Assembly: GCF_020539505.1 (NCBI RefSeq)
Contig: NZ_JACDXW010000002.1
Coordinates: 496,001 to 560,000, forward strand
DNA: 64,000 nucleotides
Direction: 5' to 3'
From: Mesopusillimonas faecipullorum
GTDB taxonomy: Bacteria; Pseudomonadota; Gammaproteobacteria; Burkholderiales; Burkholderiaceae_B
Each line of letters starts with the position of its first letter. Position 1 is the first letter of the stretch. The position numbers were made by a program, and so were the translations under genes. Of the stretch, positions 59,580 through 64,000 are shown piece after piece. A model generated the notes under the pieces. That model saw only the letters and a list, made by a program, of their open reading frames with translations, was not told the origin of the DNA and made no database searches.

Positions 59580-59824
59580 GGTTGCTTGTCTCCCGTTGAG
59601 TGCTTCTGGGGTTCTTCGTGTTTTTCAACTACTAAACCTCGTTTGACCCCACCTTCGGTAATGGCTTCATTACGAAAACCATTAACCGCCAGCACGATGG
59701 TAATGATGCAACCCACCATGGCTAAAGCAGGCCCAGCCATCAGGAACCACGGCCAGGGCTCTTTCCACCAAGGCTTGCTAAGCGGCTCATTTTCCATGTG
59801 TGGTTTTTCCGTGGTTGTAGCCAT
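59576..59824 (-). CDS. ccoH: FixH/CcoH-family protein
   Basis: An 82-residue protein with PWWKEPWPWFLMAGPALAMV, a Trp/Pro-rich entry into a single membrane segment typical of FixH/CcoH, followed by a short tail with GLVVEK. CcoH/FixH assists assembly of cbb3 oxidase. It is much shorter than the classic about 150-residue FixH and appears to keep only the membrane anchor and first periplasmic piece. It starts 4 nt after ccoG; an internal ATG at codon 10 is possible. Confidence 0.75.
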   Translation of the reverse strand: MATTTEKPHMENEPLSKPWWKEPWPWFLMAGPALAMVGCIITIVLAVNGFRNEAITEGGVKRGLVVEKHEEPQKHSTGDKQP

Positions 59825-59828
59825 TACA

Positions 59829-61322
59829 TTATTGAGGCACGTAAAACGAGGATTGCTCGGTCACGGCGGTGTTGCGTCCCGAAGCAGACTCCGCAATGAA
59901 AGTCAGATCCATATCGTAGAGCCCCGGCGACAAGCCGGCCATGGGTGTTCGCACCACGATAGGGACAAGCAGGTTCGCGGACCCCTCTACTTGGACAGTT
60001 TCACCCTGTTGATCCGCCACTATGATTTGCATGCCAGGCAAACCTTCCGCACCTATGCGTAGTTGTAACGGCGCTTCGTCTGTGTTGATGACCTGAAGGC
60101 GATAAACGTTCTCGATGAAACCACCCGCCACCTCACGCCCAAGTGCTCCTCGATCACGCATGACATCTACTCGCAAAGTGGTGCGTGTCAACATAGACAC
60201 CAACAGCGCTATGGCAATACCAGCCAACAGAACGGTATAAATAATGATGCGGGGGCGCAACAGGCGTTTACGCACCTGCGCCTGGCTGAGTCTTTCTTTG
60301 ATGGCGCGGCCAGAGGTGTAACGTATAAGGCCGGGCTCGTAGCCCATTTTATCCATGACCTGGTCGCAGGCATCGACACAAGCGCCGCAACCTATGCACA
60401 TGTATTGCAAGCCCTCGCGTATATCGATGCCTGTGGGGCACACCTGCACACAAAGCGTACAGTCTACGCAGTCGCCCATACCCGCTTCTTTATGATCAAT
60501 ACGGCGAGAACGCCCGCCCCTGGGTTCTCCGCGCACATCGTCGTAGGTGACAACAAAGGTATCGTTATCCACCATGACACTTTGAAAACGAGCATAGGGG
60601 CACATGTACTTACAGACCGATTCACGCATGAATCCGGCATTACCCCAAGTCGCGAAGGCGTAAAACAGCATCCAGAACCACTGCCACGGCCCCAAAGACA
60701 AGCTGATCAGATCTGCGCCCAGCGCCCGTATAGGTGCGAAGTAGCCGATGAACGTAAAACCTGTCCAGAGGGCCAGCACTACCCACACAAAATGCTTGGC
60801 TGCTTTCAGACGAATCTTGCGGGCATTCCAGGGCTGCTCGTCTAGACGAATGCGAGCGCCACGATCGCCTTCAATGTGACGCTCTACCCACATGAAAATT
60901 TCGGTGTAAACCGTTTGCGGACAGGCATATCCGCAAAACAGCCTGCCGGCTACCGCAGTGAACAAAAACAGTGCCAGCGCGGACAGCACCAGCAACACCG
61001 CCAAGTAGATAACGTCTTGGGGCCAGAGAACAGCACCAAATAGATAGAATTTACGCGCCCCTAGGTCGAACAGTACGGCTTGCCTGCCGTTCCATTGCAA
61101 CCAAGGCAAGCCGTAGAACACGATTTGGGTGATAAATACCATGGCGATCCGCCACCGGGCATAAATGCCCGAGACGGAACGCGGGTAAATCTTGCTACGC
61201 ACGTCAGCCAGGGCTTGTTCAACCTGGTTCCCGTCCTCCCTTGGTCTGGAAACAGCTTGTGGCTGCCAGCTGGGGGGAGTACTGGATGTATCGCTGTTAC
61301 GCGCAACGTGTTCTTCGTTCAT
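59829..61322 (-). CDS. ccoG: Cytochrome c oxidase accessory protein CcoG (RdxA/FixG)
   Basis: A 497-residue membrane iron-sulfur protein. Around residues 65-230 there are about five membrane segments, including FCGYACPQTVYTEIFMWVER. The ferredoxin domain has CVDCTLCVQVCPTGIDI and YMCIGCGACVDACDQV, two 4Fe-4S motifs. A C-terminal Ig-like periplasmic domain follows (VYRLQVINTDEAPLQLRI). CcoG helps deliver and reduce copper for cbb3 oxidase. It starts 11 nt after ccoP. Confidence 0.95.
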   Translation of the reverse strand: MNEEHVARNSDTSSTPPSWQPQAVSRPREDGNQVEQALADVRSKIYPRSVSGIYARWRIAMVFITQIVFYGLPWLQWNGRQAVLFDLGARKFYLFGAVLWPQDVIYLAVLLVLSALALFLFTAVAGRLFCGYACPQTVYTEIFMWVERHIEGDRGARIRLDEQPWNARKIRLKAAKHFVWVVLALWTGFTFIGYFAPIRALGADLISLSLGPWQWFWMLFYAFATWGNAGFMRESVCKYMCPYARFQSVMVDNDTFVVTYDDVRGEPRGGRSRRIDHKEAGMGDCVDCTLCVQVCPTGIDIREGLQYMCIGCGACVDACDQVMDKMGYEPGLIRYTSGRAIKERLSQAQVRKRLLRPRIIIYTVLLAGIAIALLVSMLTRTTLRVDVMRDRGALGREVAGGFIENVYRLQVINTDEAPLQLRIGAEGLPGMQIIVADQQGETVQVEGSANLLVPIVVRTPMAGLSPGLYDMDLTFIAESASGRNTAVTEQSSFYVPQ

Positions 61323-61332
61323 GAGCAGGAAA

Positions 61333-62262
61333 CTACTTGTTGGCGCTTACCGTTGCGCCAGAAGAATTGGACAGCCCCCAGACCCAGGCCGTCAGGATAC
61401 GGATTTGCTCTGGCGACAACAAATGGCCCTGGGCAGGCATCTCGTTATGCCGGCCATTGAGAATGATATCGACGATGGTGGCTTCGGAACTGCCATACAG
61501 CCAAGTACCGTCGGTAAGGTTGGGTGCACCCAAGGCCGTATTGCCTTTAGCTTCTGCGCCATGGCAAGCCACACAATAACTGTCATAGCCGCGCTTGCCA
61601 GGCACTAAACGCAGCGGGTCGGCTGCCAAACCCGACAACGAACGCACGTACTGTGCAATATCAGATGCCTCGGCGGGCTTGATCACCGCCCCCCAGGGCG
61701 GCATGATACCCACACGCCCATTGGTAATGGTCTGCATGATCTGCTCGGGCTCACCGCCGTGCAACCAATCCCCATCTGCCAAGTTAGGAAAACTTGGGGC
61801 ACCGCGCGCGTCGGAGCCATGACATTGGGCGCAGTTGTTCAGAAAGAGCCGCTGGCCAATTTGGCGGGCTTCCGGGTCTGCCGCCACCTGAGCAATATCC
61901 ATGCTGGCAAACCGGGCATACAAAGGCGCGACACGAGCCGCTTGCTCGGCTTGTGCCTCGCGTACGGCTTCGGCGCTGGAGTAATTCAACAAACCTTTGA
62001 ATTCGCCCAAGCCGGGATACAGAATCAGATAGCCAAAACCAAAGATGCACAGGCCTAAATAGAAGACTGTCCACCACCTAGGCACCGGATTGTTCAGTTC
62101 GGTAAGGTTGCCGTCCCAAACATGACCCATCTCTTCGCCCTTAGGCAGGTTTTTACCCAGCCAGGCGCGTTGGGTAAACAGCAGCCATATACAGTAGATG
62201 ATACCGGCTATGGATACCGCCGCGATGTAGTAACCCCAGGAACTACTGACGAAATCACTCAT
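61333..62262 (-). CDS. ccoP: Cbb3-type cytochrome c oxidase subunit III (diheme CcoP)
   Basis: A 309-residue diheme c-type cytochrome. An N-terminal membrane part (helices near 10-30 and 65-85, with GHVWDGNLTELNNPVPRWW) is followed by two heme c domains: CAQCH at 144-148 and CVACH at 230-234. It hands electrons to the catalytic subunit of the high-affinity oxidase. ATG 62262 overlaps the end of ccoQ by 8 nt; the frame continues upstream, but the extension is a Lys/Arg-rich shadow of ccoQ. The last residues match the family. Confidence 0.96.
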   Translation of the reverse strand: MSDFVSSSWGYYIAAVSIAGIIYCIWLLFTQRAWLGKNLPKGEEMGHVWDGNLTELNNPVPRWWTVFYLGLCIFGFGYLILYPGLGEFKGLLNYSSAEAVREAQAEQAARVAPLYARFASMDIAQVAADPEARQIGQRLFLNNCAQCHGSDARGAPSFPNLADGDWLHGGEPEQIMQTITNGRVGIMPPWGAVIKPAEASDIAQYVRSLSGLAADPLRLVPGKRGYDSYCVACHGAEAKGNTALGAPNLTDGTWLYGSSEATIVDIILNGRHNEMPAQGHLLSPEQIRILTAWVWGLSNSSGATVSANK

Positions 62263-62458
62263 TGCGATCCCCTTCTTGCTTCTTTTCTTCCGCCTCGACT
62301 TCCTGCTCGGTTTCGGCAACCGACTCATCGGGTTGCGCGAAAGGTAGCAGTGAGGCTTCTTCGTTGTCTTTGGCCCTGAACTTGGAGAATGCCCACCACA
62401 CAATGCCGATGAAGGTAAGCAGCGCTATGAGCGTGATAATGCCGTTCAATACACCCAT
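62255..62458 (-). CDS. ccoQ: Cbb3-type oxidase small subunit CcoQ
   Basis: A 67-residue protein with one membrane helix (NGIITLIALLTFIGIVWWAF) and the CcoQ motif SKFRAKDNEEASLLPF, followed by an acidic tail. CcoQ stabilises the ccoNOP complex. It starts at the stop of ccoO and overlaps ccoP by 8 nt. Confidence 0.9.
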   Translation of the reverse strand: MGVLNGIITLIALLTFIGIVWWAFSKFRAKDNEEASLLPFAQPDESVAETEQEVEAEEKKQEGDRNE

Positions 62459-63114
62459 TACGGTTCTCCTGCCACGGCTTTGGCTGCTGCCGCACGCCCC
62501 GCCACACCCAGGCTTTGCAGATAAGCAACGATGGCGTCTTCTTCGGTTTTGCCCTTCAGCTTGGACGGCGCTTCAGCTATTTGCTCGTCGGTATAAGGCA
62601 CCCCTAGCGTGCGCAATACCTTCATTCGGGTCTGAACGTTGACGTTCTCGACAGAGTTTTTTTGCAACCAGGGATAGGCCGGCATATTGGACTCGGGGAC
62701 CAGCGCGCGTGGATCTCGCAGGTGCACCCGGTGCCAATCGTCGGAATAACGCCCGCCAACCCGAGCCAAGTCTGGGCCGGTACGCTTTGAGCCCCACAGG
62801 AAAGGATGGTCGTAGACGAACTCGCCTGCTAAAGAATACGGACCATAGCGCTGCACTTCGGACTGCAGCATGCGGATCTGCTGAGAGTGGCAGCCCACAC
62901 ACCCTTCACGTATGTAGACGTCACGCCCTATGAGTTCGAGAGACTCGTAGGGGGTAACGCCCTCGGTGGGCTGTGTGGTGGAATGCTGGTAAAACAGCGG
63001 CACGATCTGAACCAGACCCGCTACCGAGATCACCAAAATACTGAATATGATCAACAGCCCGACATTGGTTTCCAAGGTCTCGTGGCTGAAAAGCTTTTTG
63101 TTTTTGCTTGCCAT
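62458..63114 (-). CDS. ccoO: Cbb3-type cytochrome c oxidase subunit II (CcoO)
   Basis: A 218-residue membrane-anchored monoheme cytochrome c. The N-terminal helix is [20 protein letters not shown], then a conserved [20 protein letters not shown] with heme motif CVGCH at 72-76; [19 protein letters not shown] and [11 protein letters not shown] (Met ligand) follow. ATG 63114 ([10 protein letters not shown]) is chosen over the frame start at 63189 because it agrees with the family and is preceded by GGGAGAAATC. It begins 13 nt after ccoN. Confidence 0.96.
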   Translation of the reverse strand: MASKNKKLFSHETLETNVGLLIIFSILVISVAGLVQIVPLFYQHSTTQPTEGVTPYESLELIGRDVYIREGCVGCHSQQIRMLQSEVQRYGPYSLAGEFVYDHPFLWGSKRTGPDLARVGGRYSDDWHRVHLRDPRALVPESNMPAYPWLQKNSVENVNVQTRMKVLRTLGVPYTDEQIAEAPSKLKGKTEEDAIVAYLQSLGVAGRAAAAKAVAGEP

Positions 63115-63127
63115 GATGATTTCTCCC

Positions 63128-64000
63128 TTAAACCGCTGCTTCACGCGCTGCAGGAGCAGCGTCGCCCACCCACTTCGATTCGGTGGCATCGGGGTTGTAG
63201 GGATAAACCATGGGATTCGGGCGAGGTTGACCCTGAGCCGTACGGAAAGTGTTCCAGGCCATCACGCACATGCCGGCAAGGAACAAGGCACCGCCTGCCA
63301 AACGTATGGCATAGAACGGATAGGTAGCCTTCACGCCCTCGACGAAGCTGTAGGTGAGCATGCCATCTTCGCCAGTAGCGCGCCACATCATGCCTTGCAT
63401 GACGCCGGCAATCCACATGGAAGCGATATACAACACCACGCCTACGGTGGCCAGCCAGAAGTGCAGCTCTACCTGGCGCGGATTAGCCATGGTGGTGCGG
63501 CCATAAAGGCGCGGCAGCATATAGTAGAAAGACCCGAAAATGGTCATGGCCACCCAGCCCAGCGCCCCTACGTGGACGTGGCCGATAGTCCAGTCGGTGT
63601 AATGCGACAAGGCATTGACTGTGCGGATGGACATCATGGAGCCTTCAAACGTGGCCATACCGTAGAACGACAGACCCGTTACCAGGAACTTCAGGATGGC
63701 ATCGGTGCGCAGCTTATGCCAGGCACCAGACAAAGTCATGATGCCGTTGATCATGCCCCCCCAGGAGGGTGCCAGCAGAATCAAAGAGAACACCATGCCC
63801 AGTGCTTGGGTCCAGTCGGGGAGCGACGTGTAATGCAGGTGGTGAGGACCGGCCCACATATAGGTAAATGCCAAGGCCCAGAAGTGAACAATGGATAAAC
63901 GGTAAGAGTAAATGGGGCGCTCGGCCTGCTTGGGCACGAAGTAATACATCATGGCCAAGAAGCTGGTGGTCAGGAAAAAACCCACTGCGTTATGGCCGTA
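63128..64000 (-). CDS. ccoN: Cbb3-type cytochrome c oxidase subunit I (CcoN), partial
   Basis: The C-terminal 290 residues of the catalytic subunit; the frame is open to the right edge, where it reads [20 protein letters not shown], the middle of CcoN. The CuB His pair is in [17 protein letters not shown], and [20 protein letters not shown] holds the heme-ligand His region. Several membrane helices are present. It is the terminal proton-pumping, high-affinity heme-copper oxidase used at low oxygen. The N-terminus and the operon promoter, where an FNR site would be expected, are outside the window. Confidence 0.96.
   Translation of the reverse strand, partial: YGHNAVGFFLTTSFLAMMYYFVPKQAERPIYSYRLSIVHFWALAFTYMWAGPHHLHYTSLPDWTQALGMVFSLILLAPSWGGMINGIMTLSGAWHKLRTDAILKFLVTGLSFYGMATFEGSMMSIRTVNALSHYTDWTIGHVHVGALGWVAMTIFGSFYYMLPRLYGRTTMANPRQVELHFWLATVGVVLYIASMWIAGVMQGMMWRATGEDGMLTYSFVEGVKATYPFYAIRLAGGALFLAGMCVMAWNTFRTAQGQPRPNPMVYPYNPDATESKWVGDAAPAAREAAV

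Noticed and set aside
1-64000. CRISPR arrays, rRNA genes, complete insertion sequences
   Set aside because: No regularly spaced repeats, rRNA signatures, or transposase frames with flanking inverted repeats were seen on reading both strands.

Overview
The window looks like a chromosomal segment of a betaproteobacterium, most likely Burkholderiales, family Alcaligenaceae (Bordetella/Pusillimonas/Advenella-like). This is inferred from protein families and gene order (rlmB-rnr-tRNA-Leu, carA-carB, recR-ybaB-dnaX-ffs, trxA-rho, yhdP/glnE, fnr next to a cbb3 oxidase operon). No rRNA operon, CRISPR array, prophage or complete insertion sequence is visible.

Layout. 1-4.8 kb: the start of a PLP-dependent Cys/Met-metabolism enzyme (cut by the window edge), rlmB, rnr, and tRNA-Leu(CAG) with its own promoter and terminator. 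5.0-9.5 kb is the most accessory-looking part: a hicB/hicA toxin-antitoxin pair whose hicA appears 5'-damaged, a metallophosphoesterase, a GlcG/HbpS-like protein, an AT-rich spacer, an ankyrin-repeat scrap, a guanine/nucleoside deaminase and an outer-membrane beta-barrel. 9.5-15.4 kb: an NCS2 uracil/xanthine permease, then carB and carA. 15.6-25.7 kb: transaldolase, recR, ybaB, dnaX, the 4.5S RNA gene and an AddAB-like helicase-nuclease pair. 25.8-35.4 kb: xerD, then a same-strand string parE-parC-dadA-ugpB-like-GST-EcsC.

35.5-41.7 kb is a plus-strand catabolic cluster: a Liv-type ABC importer, an acyl-CoA synthetase, a MaoC hydratase and an XRE-shikimate-kinase regulator of the BoxR/BzdR type. 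The importer is decayed. The binding-protein signal peptide is out of frame, and a deletion has fused the first 130 or so codons of livM to the last 22 codons of livG, removing the rest of both. The CoA ligase, hydratase and regulator remain intact.

41.9-64 kb: trxA, rho, gdhA, yhdP (minus) divergent from glnE, queH, and an unrecognised 801-residue lipoprotein with a Tat-like signal and a helical segment that resembles pore-forming domains. Next come clpB behind a near-consensus sigma-32 promoter, a LysR regulator, an Fnr-type oxygen sensor, and the cbb3 oxidase operon ccoNOQP-ccoG-ccoH plus a small membrane protein. ccoN runs off the right edge.

The strongest candidates for a second look are the decayed ABC importer inside an intact acyl-CoA cluster, the 801-residue lipoprotein, and the binding-protein/GST/EcsC genes overlapping or abutting behind dadA. 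Nothing here can be declared a new system from sequence alone.
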